DNA of 64,000 bases from Pelagivirga sediminicola (GTDB taxonomy: Bacteria; Pseudomonadota; Alphaproteobacteria; Rhodobacterales; Rhodobacteraceae). The stretch covers positions 1 through 64,000 of the forward strand of contig NZ_QCYH01000004.1 of assembly GCF_003072125.1 (NCBI RefSeq). The letters are read 5' to 3'. Each line of letters starts with the position of its first letter. Position 1 is the stretch's first letter. This document shows, piece after piece, positions 27,081 to 36,688 of this stretch. The notes under the pieces are model-generated. The model saw only the letters and a program-made list of their open reading frames with translations. It was not told the origin of the DNA and did not search any database. Both the position numbers and the translations under genes were made by a program.

Positions 27081-27113
27081 AAACGCGCCGCCCTCTCAGG
27101 CAGGCGCGTTTTT
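27081..27113. terminator. Bidirectional rho-independent terminator
   Basis: AAACGCGCC (27081-27089) pairs with GGCGCGTTT (27103-27111), with T-runs available on both strands (GTTTTTC to the right, A-run to the left). It separates the small secreted-protein gene from the convergent 5-formyl-THF cyclo-ligase gene. Confidence 0.8.
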
Positions 27114-27118
27114 CGCTT

Positions 27119-27694
27119 TCAGGTCTCGATCAGGATCGCGTCATCCATCGGAATGTCGAATTCATGTGGGTGGATCGTGTCCATGCGTTGATGGGCATAC
27201 CCCACTCCGATCGCACGCGCCTTCACGCCCTTGTCGCGCAGCGCGGCCAGCGTGCGGTCAAAGAAGCCGCCGCCATATCCCAGGCGGTAGTTCTGCGCAT
27301 CCAGCCCCACCACCGGCGAGAGCACGATGTCCGGCAGCACAACCTCGGCGCCCTCGGGCGGCACCGGGATGTTCCACACGCCCTTCTCCAGCTTGTCGCC
27401 CGGCTGCCAGCGGCGGAATTCCAGCGGCGTCGCCTTGGCAACCACCACCGGCAGGGCCAGACGCGCGCCGCGCTCTTGGCAGGCAGCGGCCCATTTGCGC
27501 AGGTCCGGCTCGCCCCGGAACGGCCAGTACAGCGAGATGGTTTTGCCCGAGACGTCCTGCACCATCTCGTCCAGTCGCTCGGCCAGCTGCGCGTCGGCGG
27601 CCAGGCGGGCGGCCACCGGGATGGCTTGGCGGTTTTCGATGAGCGCTTGACGCTTTTCCTTGCGCCATGCGGCGGATCCAGGGGTATTTTCCAT
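27119..27694 (-). CDS. 5-formyltetrahydrofolate cyclo-ligase
   Basis: The enzyme uses ATP to convert 5-formyl-THF to 5,10-methenyl-THF in folate metabolism. The 191-residue protein starts MENTPGSAAWRKEKRQALIE. It has the family blocks ISLYWPFRGEPDLRKW, LPDIVLSPVVGLDAQNYRLG and YGGGFFDRTLAAL, where the glycine-rich loop binds the nucleotide. The start at 27694 replaces a non-conserved leader from 27775. It follows the SDR gene by 19 bases on the same strand. Confidence 0.9.
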   Translation of the reverse strand: MENTPGSAAWRKEKRQALIENRQAIPVAARLAADAQLAERLDEMVQDVSGKTISLYWPFRGEPDLRKWAAACQERGARLALPVVVAKATPLEFRRWQPGDKLEKGVWNIPVPPEGAEVVLPDIVLSPVVGLDAQNYRLGYGGGFFDRTLAALRDKGVKARAIGVGYAHQRMDTIHPHEFDIPMDDAILIET

Positions 27695-27713
27695 TGCGGC
27701 ACTCCCGTTTTGC

Positions 27714-28388
27714 TTAGCCCGCAGGCATGACCACGATTTCCTGAACATTGGCATGCGCGGGCTGCCCCAAGGCATAGACGACCGCGTTTGCCACGTCCAC
27801 CGGCTTCAGCTTGTCGGGCTTTGGTTCATCGAAAAAGGGGGTGTCGACCATCCCCGGCGCAACGAGCGTGCAGCGCCCGCCCCATTCGCGCATCTCCTGC
27901 GCCATGTTCCCGGCCAGACCCTGCACGAACCACTTGGACGCGCCATAGATCGAGCCGGAGATATGCACCTTGCCCGCCACCGATCCGGTCAGCACCAGAT
28001 GCCCCTTGGCCTTCTTCAACTCGGCATAGGCCGCCTTCATCGTATAAAGCACGCCTATCACGTTGAGGTCGATCATGCCGCGCCATTCCTCGGGATCGCC
28101 ATTCTCGACGCCCGGCGTGTCGAGCCCCGTGCCCGCATTGGCATAAACGGCGTCGATCTGCCCGAACTCCTGGACGGTGCGGGATATCGCGGATTTGAGC
28201 GATGCCAGATCGGTCACGTCGCCCGGCACGGACAGGGCCGCGTCGCCGATCTCGGCCGCCAGCGCGCCCAGCTTGTCCTCGCTGCGCGCGAAAAGCGCGA
28301 CGCGCCAGCCTTCTTTGGCCGCGCGACGTGCCGTTTCCGCGCCAATGCCCGAAGACGCGCCGGTAATGAACAGAACCTTGTCCGTCAT
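27714..28388 (-). CDS. Short-chain dehydrogenase/reductase (SDR)
   Basis: Classical SDR enzymes are NAD(P)-dependent oxidoreductases. The 224-residue protein has the cofactor loop FITGASSGIGAETARRA, the motif YANAG, the active-site SVAG and the catalytic Y-x3-K in YGASKWFVQGLAG. The PG motif APGMVDTPFF completes the set. The substrate cannot be told from sequence. The start at 28388 (MTDKVLFI) matches the family; the longer frame from 28460 is not. It is upstream of the 5-formyl-THF cyclo-ligase gene and divergent from nrdR. Confidence 0.9.
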   Translation of the reverse strand: MTDKVLFITGASSGIGAETARRAAKEGWRVALFARSEDKLGALAAEIGDAALSVPGDVTDLASLKSAISRTVQEFGQIDAVYANAGTGLDTPGVENGDPEEWRGMIDLNVIGVLYTMKAAYAELKKAKGHLVLTGSVAGKVHISGSIYGASKWFVQGLAGNMAQEMREWGGRCTLVAPGMVDTPFFDEPKPDKLKPVDVANAVVYALGQPAHANVQEIVVMPAG

Positions 28389-28573
28389 GAGAAAACTCCA
28401 AATCAAAGTGGCTTTGCAATGCAAACGTGCGGGGCCGGCGAAAAGGTCCATCCTCTGCATCTGGGGGCGCGATTTCGCATCTACCCAAAACCTTGCGGCT
28501 GACCTATAGTGCCTGTGGATAATTGGGCGGCAGACCCAATCCCGAGAGGCAGAGACAATAGAAGGACAGGCCG

Positions 28574-29056
28574 ATGCGCTGCCCGTTTTGCGGAAATATC
28601 GAAACTCAGGTCAAGGATTCACGCCCGGCGGAGGAGCATGTCTCGATCCGCAGGCGGCGGTTCTGTCCGGCATGCGGCGGCCGTTTCACCACCTACGAGC
28701 GGGTGCAGCTGCGCGATCTGGTCGTGGTCAAGACCAACGGGCGCCGCGAGGATTTCGACCGTGACAAGCTGGAGCGGTCGATCCGCATTGCCCTGCAAAA
28801 GCGCCCGGTCGAGCCCGAGCGCATCGAGCAGATGATCTCGGGCATCGTGCGCAGGCTGGAGAGCATGGGCGACACGGACATTCCGTCCAAGACGGTGGGC
28901 GAGATCGTGATGGAAAGCCTCGCGCGGATCGACACCGTCGCCTACGTGCGTTTTGCCAGCGTCTACAAGAATTTCCAGGCCGCCGACGATTTCGACAAAT
29001 TCGTGAGCGAGCTGCGTCCCGAAACCCTGACCGGGGCCGAGACACCCGAAAAGTGA
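28574..29056 (+). CDS. nrdR: Transcriptional repressor NrdR
   Basis: NrdR represses ribonucleotide reductase genes in response to ATP/dATP. The 160-residue protein has the N-terminal zinc ribbon (MRCPFCGN and [15 protein letters not shown]) and an ATP-cone domain beginning [20 protein letters not shown]. Length is typical. Its stop overlaps the GTG start of ribD, a common nrdR-rib gene arrangement. Confidence 0.95.
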   Translation: MRCPFCGNIETQVKDSRPAEEHVSIRRRRFCPACGGRFTTYERVQLRDLVVVKTNGRREDFDRDKLERSIRIALQKRPVEPERIEQMISGIVRRLESMGDTDIPSKTVGEIVMESLARIDTVAYVRFASVYKNFQAADDFDKFVSELRPETLTGAETPEK

Positions 29057-30159
29057 CGGACGCCGCCGACACCCGCTTCATGTCATTGGCGTTGTCGCTG
29101 GGGCGGCGCGGGCAGGGCAGCACGTGGCCCAACCCCGCCGTCGGTTGCGTGATCGTTCAGGCGGGCCGAATTGTCGGGCGCGGCTGGACGGCGCCCGGCG
29201 GTCGGCCCCATGCCGAGGTGCAGGCGCTGACGCGGGCGGGCGCCGCCGCGCGGGGCGCCACGGCCTATGTCACGCTGGAGCCCTGCGCGCATCACGGCCA
29301 GACACCGCCCTGCGCGGATGCGCTGATTGCAGCGGGCATCGCGCGGGTTGTCGTTGCCGCTACGGATCCTGACCCGCGCGTGTCGGGGCGCGGTCTGGAC
29401 AGGCTGCGCGCCGCCGGGATCGCCCTGAACGCCGGCGTGATGGCGGACGAGGCGCGCCGCGATCTGGCCGGTTTTCTCAGCCGTGTGACACGCGGGCGCC
29501 CGGAGGTGACGCTGAAACTGGCGACATCCTTTGACGGGCGGATCGCCACGGCAAGCGGCCAGTCGCAATGGATCACGGGGCCCGAGGCACGGCGCGCGGT
29601 TCATGCCATGCGCGCGGCGCATGACGCGGTGATGGTGGGCGCGGGCACGGTCCGCGCGGACGATCCGCTGCTGACGGTACGCGGCATGGGCGCGGCGCGC
29701 CAGCCCGTGCGCGTCGCAGTCTCCCGGCGGCTTGAACTGCCGCTCATGTCCAAACTGGCGCTCAGCGCCCGCGACGTCCCCCTTTGGCTGATCCACGGGC
29801 CGGACGCGGACGCGCAGGCCATTGCGGCATGGCAGGCGGTCGGCGCCCATCTGATCGAATGCCCGCTGAGCGGCGGCGCGCCCGACATGGCGGCGGCGAT
29901 GCAGGCGCTGGGTGCGGCGGGGCTGACCCGTGTCTTTTGCGAGGGGGGCGGCGCTTTGGCCGCGTCATTGCTTCAGGCGGATGTGGTGGACCGGCTGGCG
30001 GGGTTCACGGCAGGTCTGGCGCTGGGCGCCGACGGGCGTGCGGGGATCGGGCCGCTGGGTCTGGATGCGCTGGACGCCGCGCCGCGCTTCACGCTGGAGG
30101 CCGTGCGCGATATCGGCGGCGATGCGCTGCATCTTTGGCGCAGGCGCGCTGTCCCGTAA
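29053..30159 (+). CDS. ribD: Riboflavin biosynthesis deaminase/reductase RibD
   Basis: RibD catalyses the deamination and the reduction that follow GTP cyclohydrolase II in riboflavin synthesis. The 368-residue protein has the N-terminal deaminase domain with zinc site HAEVQAL and [11 protein letters not shown]. The C-terminal reductase domain starts [20 protein letters not shown] and includes [15 protein letters not shown]. It begins with GTG overlapping the nrdR stop (GTGA). The other rib genes are not adjacent; the next gene is an opposite-strand DUF1127 protein. Confidence 0.95.
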   Translation: MTDAADTRFMSLALSLGRRGQGSTWPNPAVGCVIVQAGRIVGRGWTAPGGRPHAEVQALTRAGAAARGATAYVTLEPCAHHGQTPPCADALIAAGIARVVVAATDPDPRVSGRGLDRLRAAGIALNAGVMADEARRDLAGFLSRVTRGRPEVTLKLATSFDGRIATASGQSQWITGPEARRAVHAMRAAHDAVMVGAGTVRADDPLLTVRGMGAARQPVRVAVSRRLELPLMSKLALSARDVPLWLIHGPDADAQAIAAWQAVGAHLIECPLSGGAPDMAAAMQALGAAGLTRVFCEGGGALAASLLQADVVDRLAGFTAGLALGADGRAGIGPLGLDALDAAPRFTLEAVRDIGGDALHLWRRRAVP

Positions 30160-30162
30160 TGC

Positions 30163-30197
30163 AAAACGCGCGCCCCGATGATCGGTAGCGCGCGTTT
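30163..30197. terminator. Bidirectional hairpin terminator between ribD and the DUF1127 gene
   Basis: AAACGCGCGC (30164-30173) pairs with GCGCGCGTTT (30188-30197), with A-rich and T-rich flanks in both orientations. It lies between convergent genes and can serve both. Confidence 0.75.
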
Positions 30198-30237
30198 CAG
30201 AAGCTGGACGTCTCGGGGGCGGCAGCGAACCCGGCGT

Positions 30238-30438
30238 TCATCCGCGTGCGGTGAACGTTGCGATGTCCGAGCGGGTCAGACCGATATCGTCCAGTTCGCG
30301 GTCGGACAGGGCCGACAATGCCTTGCGCGTCAGGCGGGCGTCATTCCATGCCGAGAACGCAGCGGCGAAGCGGCTGACGCTGAGCCCGACGGGCTGTGAC
30401 TGGTAGGTGGTGGAGCGGGTCGTGTCGATAGAGGCCAT
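30238..30438 (-). CDS. DUF1127-domain small protein
   Basis: DUF1127 proteins are short arginine-rich helical proteins common in alphaproteobacteria; some are linked to RNA turnover and to phosphate or carbon regulation. From 30438 this one has 66 residues, ending with the signature LSALSDRELDDIGLTRSDIA. An ATG three codons upstream (30447) is also in frame, but AAGGA lies 8 bases before the ATG at 30438 and directly abuts the earlier one, so the later start is preferred. An inverted repeat sits in the leader. Confidence 0.85.
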   Translation of the reverse strand: MASIDTTRSTTYQSQPVGLSVSRFAAAFSAWNDARLTRKALSALSDRELDDIGLTRSDIATFTARG

Positions 30439-30783
30439 TTTACTCATCCTTGGTTTGGCCTGACGATTATTATGTCAGGAACTCTTGTGTTGTTGAGCTG
30501 CAGATAGACAGGCCAACCCGTTCTGGCAACGGCGGTTTGCGCATAGTCATCATGCGCCGGCTGCATAGGTCGCCGCGTGCCCATCAACCTTTTTTTAAAG
30601 GGTTTGAAGCACGCGGCGCGCGCCGCTGACCAAGGCGCAAGAATGTTGCTGCGGCGCCGCGGATCGCGGCACAAGAGAACCCGGCCGCGCGACAGGTGGC
30701 GTATTCTGCTTGGAAGGTGTTCCCGTTTCGTGCTAGGCGTGGAAAAACGCCGAAGGCAAACGGACGGGCAGTGAGGGCACAGG
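30439..30783. other. Intergenic region between the DUF1127 gene and ruvC
   Basis: This 345-base gap contains an inverted repeat at 30459-30479, an AT-rich tract near 30588-30605, and the promoters of two divergent genes. No credible coding frame is present. Confidence 0.5.
30459..30479. repeat. Inverted repeat CCTGAC-N9-GTCAGG upstream of the DUF1127 gene
   Basis: Perfect 6-base arms flank the AT-rich centre GATTATTAT, 21 to 41 bases before the start codon. The centre on the minus strand resembles a -10 box (CATAAT), so this may be an operator over the promoter. Confidence 0.4.
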
Positions 30784-31278
30784 ATGCGGGTTCTGGGCAT
30801 TGATCCGGGGTTGCGAAACCTCGGCTGGGGGCTGATCGATGTCGATGGCAGTCGGCTTTGCCATGTTGCCAACGGCACGCTTCATTCCGAGGGGGACGGC
30901 CTGCCTACGCGGCTCTTGTCGCTGTTTCAGCAACTCAGTGCGATCCTGATTCATTATGCGCCGCAGACCTCGGCGGTCGAGCAGACCTTCGTGAACAAGG
31001 ACGGCGCCGGCACGCTGAAACTGGGGCAGGCCCGCGGCATCGCGCTGCTCGCGCCTGCGCAATACGGGATCGAGGTGGGCGAATATGCGCCCAATACCGT
31101 CAAGAAGACCGTTGTCGGCGTGGGCCATGCCAGCAAGGACCAGATCGCGCATATGGTCCGCATGCAGCTGCCCGGCGCGGTGCTGACAGGCCCTGATGCG
31201 GCCGATGCGCTGGCCGTTGCCATCTGTCATGCGCATCACGCCGCCAGCCGCGCACGGCTGGCGAGGGCGCTGGCATGA
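30784..31278 (+). CDS. ruvC: Crossover junction endodeoxyribonuclease RuvC
   Basis: RuvC cuts Holliday junctions. The 164-residue protein shows the acidic active-site motifs: [13 protein letters not shown] (first Asp), [11 protein letters not shown] (Glu) and [17 protein letters not shown] (C-terminal Asp pair). Length is typical. Its stop overlaps the start of ruvA (ATGA), giving the order ruvC-ruvA-ruvB. Confidence 0.96.
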   Translation: MRVLGIDPGLRNLGWGLIDVDGSRLCHVANGTLHSEGDGLPTRLLSLFQQLSAILIHYAPQTSAVEQTFVNKDGAGTLKLGQARGIALLAPAQYGIEVGEYAPNTVKKTVVGVGHASKDQIAHMVRMQLPGAVLTGPDAADALAVAICHAHHAASRARLARALA

Positions 31279-31946
31279 TCGGGCGCATCGCGGGCCGCAT
31301 TGATTACCGCGCCGCCGATCACGTGCTGATCGATGTGCAGGGCGTGGGGTATCTGGTTTTTTGCTCGGACCGCACGATGCAGGCGCTGCCCCGCGCGGGC
31401 GAACACGCGGCGCTTTATACCGATCTGCTGGTGCGCGAGGATATTCTGCAACTTTTCGGCTTTACCACGCTGGTCGAAAAGGAATGGCACCGCCTGCTGA
31501 TGAGCGTGCAGGGTGTCGGCGCCAAGGCGAGCCTTGCCATTCTCGGCACGCTTGGACCTGACGGCGTGGGCCGCGCGATTGCGCTGGGCGACTGGAACGC
31601 GGTCAAGGCGGCCAAGGGGATCGGGCCGAAGACGGCGCAGCGCGTGGTGAACGAGCTGAAGGACAAGGCGCCAGAAATCATGGCGATGGGCGCAGGCCCC
31701 GCCACCGCCGCGCCGCAGCCACAACCGCAGGACGGCGAGGTGATCGAGGCAGGCCCGCAGGCGCCGCGCCCTGCCGCCCCCGCCGGTCCCGGCCCGCAGG
31801 CCGAGGCGCTGTCGGCGCTGACCAATCTGGGCTATGCGCCCGGCGAGGCGGCGGGCGCCGTCGCACAGGCCGCGGGCGAGGCGCCCGGTGCAGACGTCGC
31901 CGCGCTGATCCGCGCCGCGCTGAAGCTGCTGGCACCCAAGGGATGA
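31275..31946 (+). CDS. ruvA: Holliday junction DNA helicase subunit RuvA
   Basis: RuvA binds the four-way junction and loads RuvB. The 223-residue protein begins [20 protein letters not shown] and has the two helix-hairpin-helix units ([18 protein letters not shown] and [20 protein letters not shown]). A Pro/Ala-rich linker of about 45 residues leads to the C-terminal RuvB-binding domain ([16 protein letters not shown]). The linker is longer than in E. coli, as is common in this group. Confidence 0.96.
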   Translation: MIGRIAGRIDYRAADHVLIDVQGVGYLVFCSDRTMQALPRAGEHAALYTDLLVREDILQLFGFTTLVEKEWHRLLMSVQGVGAKASLAILGTLGPDGVGRAIALGDWNAVKAAKGIGPKTAQRVVNELKDKAPEIMAMGAGPATAAPQPQPQDGEVIEAGPQAPRPAAPAGPGPQAEALSALTNLGYAPGEAAGAVAQAAGEAPGADVAALIRAALKLLAPKG

Positions 31947-31956
31947 GGCAGATCCG

Positions 31957-32988
31957 ATGAAGACCGATCCCGACCCCACCCTGCGCCCCGAAAAGCTGGC
32001 CGAGGACGAAAACCGCAGCCTTCGCCCCCAGGCGTTGAGCGAATTCATCGGCCAGGCCGAGGCACGGGCGAACCTGCGCGTCTTTATCCAGTCCGCCCGC
32101 CAGAGGGCCGAGGCGATGGATCACACGCTGTTTCACGGCCCCCCCGGCCTTGGCAAGACGACGCTGGCGCAGATCATGGCGCGCGAGCTGGGCGTCGGCT
32201 TTCGCATGACCTCGGGCCCGGTTCTGGCCAAGGCGGGCGATCTGGCGGCGATCCTGACCAATCTGGAACGCAATGATGTGCTGTTCATAGATGAGATCCA
32301 CCGCCTGAACCCGGCGGTCGAGGAGGTGCTTTATCCCGCGCTGGAGGATTTCGAGCTGGATCTGGTGATCGGCGAAGGCCCCGCCGCCCGCACCGTGCGG
32401 ATCGAGCTGCAGCCCTTTACCCTTGTGGGGGCGACCACGCGGCTGGGTCTTCTGACGACGCCGCTGCGCGACCGCTTCGGCATCCCCACGCGGCTGCAAT
32501 TCTACACGGTGGACGAGCTGCACGAGATTGTCGTGCGCAACGCTGCGCTTCTGTCCATCCCCTGCGCGACGGACGGCGCGCGCGAAATTGCCCGCCGCGC
32601 GCGCGGCACGCCGCGCATCGCCGGGCGACTCTTGCGCCGGGTCGTCGATTTCGCGCTGGTCGATGGGGACGGCACCATCACCCGCGATCTGGCCGATGGC
32701 GCGCTGACGCGGCTGGGCGTCGATCACCTGGGCCTTGACGGCGCTGACCGGCGCTACCTGACGCTAATCGCCGAGGCGTATCAGGGCGGGCCGGTCGGCA
32801 TCGAAACGCTCAGCGCCGCGCTGTCGGAATCGCGCGATGCGCTGGAGGAAGTGATCGAGCCCTATCTGCTGCAGCAAGGGCTGATCCAGCGCACGCCGCG
32901 CGGGCGGATGCTGACGCAGGGCGCCTGGACGCATCTGGGGCTGGCGGCGCCCCGCGCACCGGGATCGCGCGATCTGTTCGAGGGATAG
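31957..32988 (+). CDS. ruvB: Holliday junction DNA helicase motor RuvB
   Basis: RuvB is the AAA+ motor for branch migration. The 343-residue protein has Walker [13 protein letters not shown], Walker [21 protein letters not shown], sensor 1 [18 protein letters not shown] and a winged-helix C-terminus ([17 protein letters not shown]). It starts 10 bases after ruvA. Confidence 0.97.
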   Translation: MKTDPDPTLRPEKLAEDENRSLRPQALSEFIGQAEARANLRVFIQSARQRAEAMDHTLFHGPPGLGKTTLAQIMARELGVGFRMTSGPVLAKAGDLAAILTNLERNDVLFIDEIHRLNPAVEEVLYPALEDFELDLVIGEGPAARTVRIELQPFTLVGATTRLGLLTTPLRDRFGIPTRLQFYTVDELHEIVVRNAALLSIPCATDGAREIARRARGTPRIAGRLLRRVVDFALVDGDGTITRDLADGALTRLGVDHLGLDGADRRYLTLIAEAYQGGPVGIETLSAALSESRDALEEVIEPYLLQQGLIQRTPRGRMLTQGAWTHLGLAAPRAPGSRDLFEG

Positions 32989-33131
32989 GGCGCATGCGCC
33001 GAACCTCGGGGTTTTGCGGAAAGATGACCGCGCGGTCTTGCGGCGCATTGGTGTAAAAAACCGCCGATCGGTCATTTGCCTTTCGGCGCAGATTGGCTAG
33101 TGAACGCCCGGATCATTGCAGGAGCCACGTC

Positions 33132-33755
33132 ATGACACCAGCCGAGATCGAGGCGCATTTCACCCGCAGCGACGGGACATATCTGTGCGCGCGCTGGGGC
33201 CGACCCATCGTGCCCGTGGTCTTCGGTGTGAACGACGAGACGCTGCCGGTCATCAAGGGCGCGATCGAGGCGGTCGCGCTTCTGGCCGCGCACAGCACCG
33301 CCGAGACGGACCCCGAACTGGGTGCGAACCTGATGATGTTCTTCATGCGCGACTGGGACGAGTTGCTGGCCCTGCCGGATCTGAGCCGCATGATCCCCGA
33401 GCTTGAGCCGCTGGTCGCGCGCCTGAAAGCAGTGGATGCGAACCAGTATCGCCTGTTCCGGTTCGAGCCGGACGGAGCGATCCGGGCGGCCTTCGTGTTC
33501 CTGCGCATGGATGCGCATCTGGATGCCGTGCCCGCCGATGCGCTGGCGTTGGGCCAAGCGGTGCAAACCATCCTGCTGTGGTCCGAGACCGCGTTCCGCG
33601 AACGCTCTGCGCTGGCGGCGGGGCCGGACGGGGAGGTTATCCTGCGTCCCGAGATCGGCGCGCTGATCCGCGCGGCCTATGATCCGGTTCTGCCCGGCGC
33701 GGCGCAGGATGCGTCACATGCGCTGCGCCTGTCCGCGCGGATGCAGCAGGGATGA
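33132..33755 (+). CDS. Conserved-looking hypothetical protein
   Basis: This 207-residue protein is acidic, soluble in appearance, and lacks a signal peptide or membrane segment. It begins MTPAEIEAHFTRSDGTYLCA and includes the Pro/Val-rich RPIVPVVFGVNDETLPVIKG. I do not recognise a named family. It lies between ruvB and the ybgC-tol cluster in the same direction, which may reflect a conserved neighbourhood. The ATG at 33132 has CAGGAGCC upstream; a possible earlier start at 33093 is weaker. Confidence 0.7.
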   Translation: MTPAEIEAHFTRSDGTYLCARWGRPIVPVVFGVNDETLPVIKGAIEAVALLAAHSTAETDPELGANLMMFFMRDWDELLALPDLSRMIPELEPLVARLKAVDANQYRLFRFEPDGAIRAAFVFLRMDAHLDAVPADALALGQAVQTILLWSETAFRERSALAAGPDGEVILRPEIGALIRAAYDPVLPGAAQDASHALRLSARMQQG

Positions 33756-33809
33756 GCGCATTCCCTCTGCCTGTTGCAGGCCCGCGGGCCGCGGCCTAGG
33801 GTGGCGGCC

Positions 33810-34199
33810 ATGAGCCATGTTTTTGCTGTCCGCGTCTATTACGAAGATACCGACATGGGCGGTATCGTCTATCACGCGAATTATCTGAAATTCATCGAGC
33901 GCGCCCGCAGCGATTGGGTCGCCGAGATGGGCATCGACCAGCGCGCGATGAAGGATGACGGCGGCCTTGTCTTTGCCGTGCGGCGGGTGGAGTGCGATTA
34001 CCTGCTGGCCGCGCGGTTCGACGACCGGCTGGAGGTGCGCACCGAGGTGGCGTCTGTCACCGGCGCGCGTCTGGTGCTGCGCCAGCAGGTCGAACGCGCG
34101 GGCGAGGTGATCTTCGCCGCGGTCGTCACCATCGTCTGTGTGACCGATACCGGGCACCCCGCGCGGCTTCCGGCAAATATCCGCCTGCTTTTGCACTGA
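33810..34199 (+). CDS. ybgC: Tol-Pal-associated acyl-CoA thioesterase YbgC
   Basis: YbgC is a cytosolic hotdog-fold thioesterase encoded with the Tol-Pal genes. The 129-residue protein has the 4-hydroxybenzoyl-CoA-thioesterase signature VYYEDTDMGGIVYHANYLKF, with the catalytic Asp in YxDTD, followed by IERARSDWVAEMG. The start MSHVFAV at 33810 matches relatives; the frame upstream to 33774 is not conserved-looking. tolQ follows after 115 bases. Confidence 0.93.
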   Translation: MSHVFAVRVYYEDTDMGGIVYHANYLKFIERARSDWVAEMGIDQRAMKDDGGLVFAVRRVECDYLLAARFDDRLEVRTEVASVTGARLVLRQQVERAGEVIFAAVVTIVCVTDTGHPARLPANIRLLLH

Positions 34200-34314
34200 T
34201 CGCTCAAATTTGCGTGCAATGCGGCGATGGCGTTGGATTTTGCGCGCGCTTTAGTCTAGCGTCCCGCGAAACAGGGCTCCAAAGGCAGGGGCTGCATAAA
34301 AAAAGAGCAGGCAG

Positions 34315-35010
34315 ATGGAAGCAGAAACCCTCGCATTGGCGCAGGACTTGGATTTCTCCATGTGGGGCATGTTTGCCCAGGCGACATTCGTTGTAAAACT
34401 GGTGATGCTGATGCTGATCGTCGCGTCCTTCTGGGCGTGGTCGATCATCGTGCAAAAGCTGATCATGTACCGCAAGGCCCGGTCCGAGGCCGAGGCGTTC
34501 GACCGGCAATTCTGGTCGGGCGAGCCGCTGGACGAGCTGTTCGAGCAGATCGGCACCGATCCGGACGGCCAGTCGCAGCGCATCTTTGCCTCCGGCATGA
34601 TGGAGTGGCGCCGCAGCCACCGCACCGATGGCGGCATGATCGCGGGCGCGACCGCGCGCATCGATCGCAGCATGGACGTGGCCATCGCCAAGGAAACCGA
34701 GGCGTTGCAATCGGGTCTGCCGGTGCTTGCGACCGTTGGCAGCACCGCGCCTTTCGTGGGTCTGTTCGGCACGGTCTGGGGCATCATGCATGCCTTCATC
34801 GGTATCGCGGCGGCGCAGAACACGAACCTTGCCGTCGTGGCGCCCGGTATCGCCGAGGCGCTGCTGGCGACCGCGCTGGGCCTTCTGGCGGCGATCCCGG
34901 CGGTCATCTTCTACAACAAGCTGAGTGCTGATTCGGATCGCATCGTGGCAGGCTACGAGGCGTTCGCCGACGAATTCGCCACCATCCTCAGCCGCCAGTT
35001 GGACAGCTAG
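34315..35010 (+). CDS. tolQ: Tol-Pal system proton-channel subunit TolQ
   Basis: TolQ, with TolR, uses the proton gradient to energise the Tol-Pal envelope machine. The 231-residue protein has three membrane segments (about residues 20-42, 135-157 and 172-192). The channel motif is ATVGSTAPFVGLFGTVWGIM, followed by VAPGIAEALLATALGLLAAI. It starts the block tolQ-tolR-tolA-tolB-pal, with tolR three bases downstream. Confidence 0.96.
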   Translation: MEAETLALAQDLDFSMWGMFAQATFVVKLVMLMLIVASFWAWSIIVQKLIMYRKARSEAEAFDRQFWSGEPLDELFEQIGTDPDGQSQRIFASGMMEWRRSHRTDGGMIAGATARIDRSMDVAIAKETEALQSGLPVLATVGSTAPFVGLFGTVWGIMHAFIGIAAAQNTNLAVVAPGIAEALLATALGLLAAIPAVIFYNKLSADSDRIVAGYEAFADEFATILSRQLDS

Positions 35011-35013
35011 ACC

Positions 35014-35487
35014 ATGGGCGCAGGTGTCACCCAGGGGTCCGGAGGCGGCAAGCGGCGCAGGCGCAATCGCAGCCGCGCGCGTGCCATGTCCGAAATCAAC
35101 GTCACGCCCTTCGTCGACGTGATGCTGGTGCTGCTGATCATCTTCATGGTCGCGGCGCCGCTGATGACGGTCGGCGTGCCGGTGGAATTGCCGAAAACCG
35201 CGGCGACATCGCTGCCGGGCGAGCAGGAAGAGCCGCTGACGATCACCATCACCGCCGAAGGCATCGTCACCATCCAGACCGTCGAGGTGGACCGCGCCGA
35301 CCTGATCGGCCGCCTGCGCGCCATCGCCGCAGAGCGCGAGAGCAACCGGGTGTTCCTGCGCGCTGATGGCGCCGTTCCTTACGCGGACGTGGTGCAGATC
35401 ATGGGCGCGCTCAACAAGGGCGGGTTTGAAAACATCGGTCTGGTGACGGATACGGGCGGCCCGTCGCTGGACGCGGCGGACGGCTAA
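35014..35487 (+). CDS. tolR: Tol-Pal system protein TolR
   Basis: TolR is the ExbD-like partner of TolQ, with one membrane helix and a periplasmic domain. The 157-residue protein has an Arg/Lys-rich N-terminus and the membrane segment following SEINVTPFVDVMLVLLIIFM, whose Asp is the proton-carrying residue. The periplasmic domain ends with YADVVQIMGALNKGGFENIG. Length is typical. Confidence 0.96.
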   Translation: MGAGVTQGSGGGKRRRRNRSRARAMSEINVTPFVDVMLVLLIIFMVAAPLMTVGVPVELPKTAATSLPGEQEEPLTITITAEGIVTIQTVEVDRADLIGRLRAIAAERESNRVFLRADGAVPYADVVQIMGALNKGGFENIGLVTDTGGPSLDAADG

Positions 35488-35500
35488 GGCGCGCGGCGCG

Positions 35501-36688
35501 ATGAACACGGGTCAGATCATATCGGGGGCGGGCCATATCGGTCTGATCGGCTGGCTGCTTTTCGGCGGGTCGCTGCGCACGGACCCGTTGCCGCTGGACG
35601 TGATGCAGGTCACGGCCGTCACGTCCGAGGAATATGCCGACATCGTCTCCGGCGCGGCGCAGCCCAGCGATACCGAGGAGATCGCGCCGCCCGCGCCGCT
35701 GGAAAGCCCCGCGGTGCCGCAGGACACCCCCGATCTGACCAGCGAAGCCGATCCCGCGCCCGACACGCCGCAGCCCGATCCCGCGCCCGAGGCCGCGCCT
35801 GACCCGGCGCCGCAGCCGCCCGTGCCCGCCGAGCAGGCGGAGGTCTCGGACGAGGCGCCGGTGATCGAGCCGCCCTCCGAGGATATGGCCGCGCTGCGCC
35901 CCGATCCCTCGCTGCGCCCCGTGCCGCGTCCGGCCGAGCGCGTGGCGCCCCAGCAGGTCGCGCCGCCCGAGCCCGACACGCAAGTGGATGATGTCGTGCG
36001 CGAAGAGGCCGTGCCGGACGAGGCCGCCGAGACCCCCCGCGAGGAGGCCGAGTCGACCGCCCCGGAGGCCGCCGCGACCGAGATCGTGACCGAGGCCGAA
36101 CAGCCCGCGCCGTCGAAATCCGTGCGCCCCAGATCGCGCCCGAACCGCCCCGCGCCGGCGCCCGAACCCGCGCCCGAAACCCAGACCGCCGAGGCCGAAC
36201 CCGCGCCGCAGCCGGACCCCGCACCGCAGCCGAAGCCCGCACCGCAGCCGGAGCCCGAGCCGGAACCGGCCGCGCCCGCCGCCGACACCGCCGGGATCGA
36301 GGACGCGCTTGCCGCGGCCCTTGGCGGCACGTCGGACACGCCCACCCCGTCGGCCCCGGCCGGCCCGCCGCTGACCGCGGGCGAGAAGGAGGGCATGCGC
36401 CTTGCGGTGCAAAGCTGCTGGAACATCGGCGCGCTCAGCTCCGAGGCGCTGGCCACCGTCGTCACTGTCGCGTTCGAGCTGACCGAGGACGCCCGGCCCA
36501 TCGACGGCACGATTCGCATGATCGACGCCACCGGCGGCTCGTCCGGCGCGGCAAAGCAGGCGTATGAGGCCGCAAGACGGGCGATCATCCGCTGCGGCGC
36601 GCGCGGATTTGCCCTGCCGGTTGAAAAATATGCGTCATGGCGCAATGTGGAACTGGTATTCAACCCTGAAAGCAAAAGGATAAAATGA
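35501..36688 (+). CDS. tolA: TolA-like inner-membrane/periplasmic linker protein
   Basis: TolA links the TolQR motor to the outer-membrane Pal-TolB pair. The 395-residue protein has one N-terminal membrane segment ([17 protein letters not shown]). A long Pro/Ala/Glu-rich extended region (about 65-265) replaces the long helix of E. coli TolA. The globular C-terminal domain contains [20 protein letters not shown] and ends in [14 protein letters not shown]. The order tolQ-tolR-tolA-tolB confirms the assignment. Its stop overlaps the tolB start. Confidence 0.9.
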   Translation: MNTGQIISGAGHIGLIGWLLFGGSLRTDPLPLDVMQVTAVTSEEYADIVSGAAQPSDTEEIAPPAPLESPAVPQDTPDLTSEADPAPDTPQPDPAPEAAPDPAPQPPVPAEQAEVSDEAPVIEPPSEDMAALRPDPSLRPVPRPAERVAPQQVAPPEPDTQVDDVVREEAVPDEAAETPREEAESTAPEAAATEIVTEAEQPAPSKSVRPRSRPNRPAPAPEPAPETQTAEAEPAPQPDPAPQPKPAPQPEPEPEPAAPAADTAGIEDALAAALGGTSDTPTPSAPAGPPLTAGEKEGMRLAVQSCWNIGALSSEALATVVTVAFELTEDARPIDGTIRMIDATGGSSGAAKQAYEAARRAIIRCGARGFALPVEKYASWRNVELVFNPESKRIK

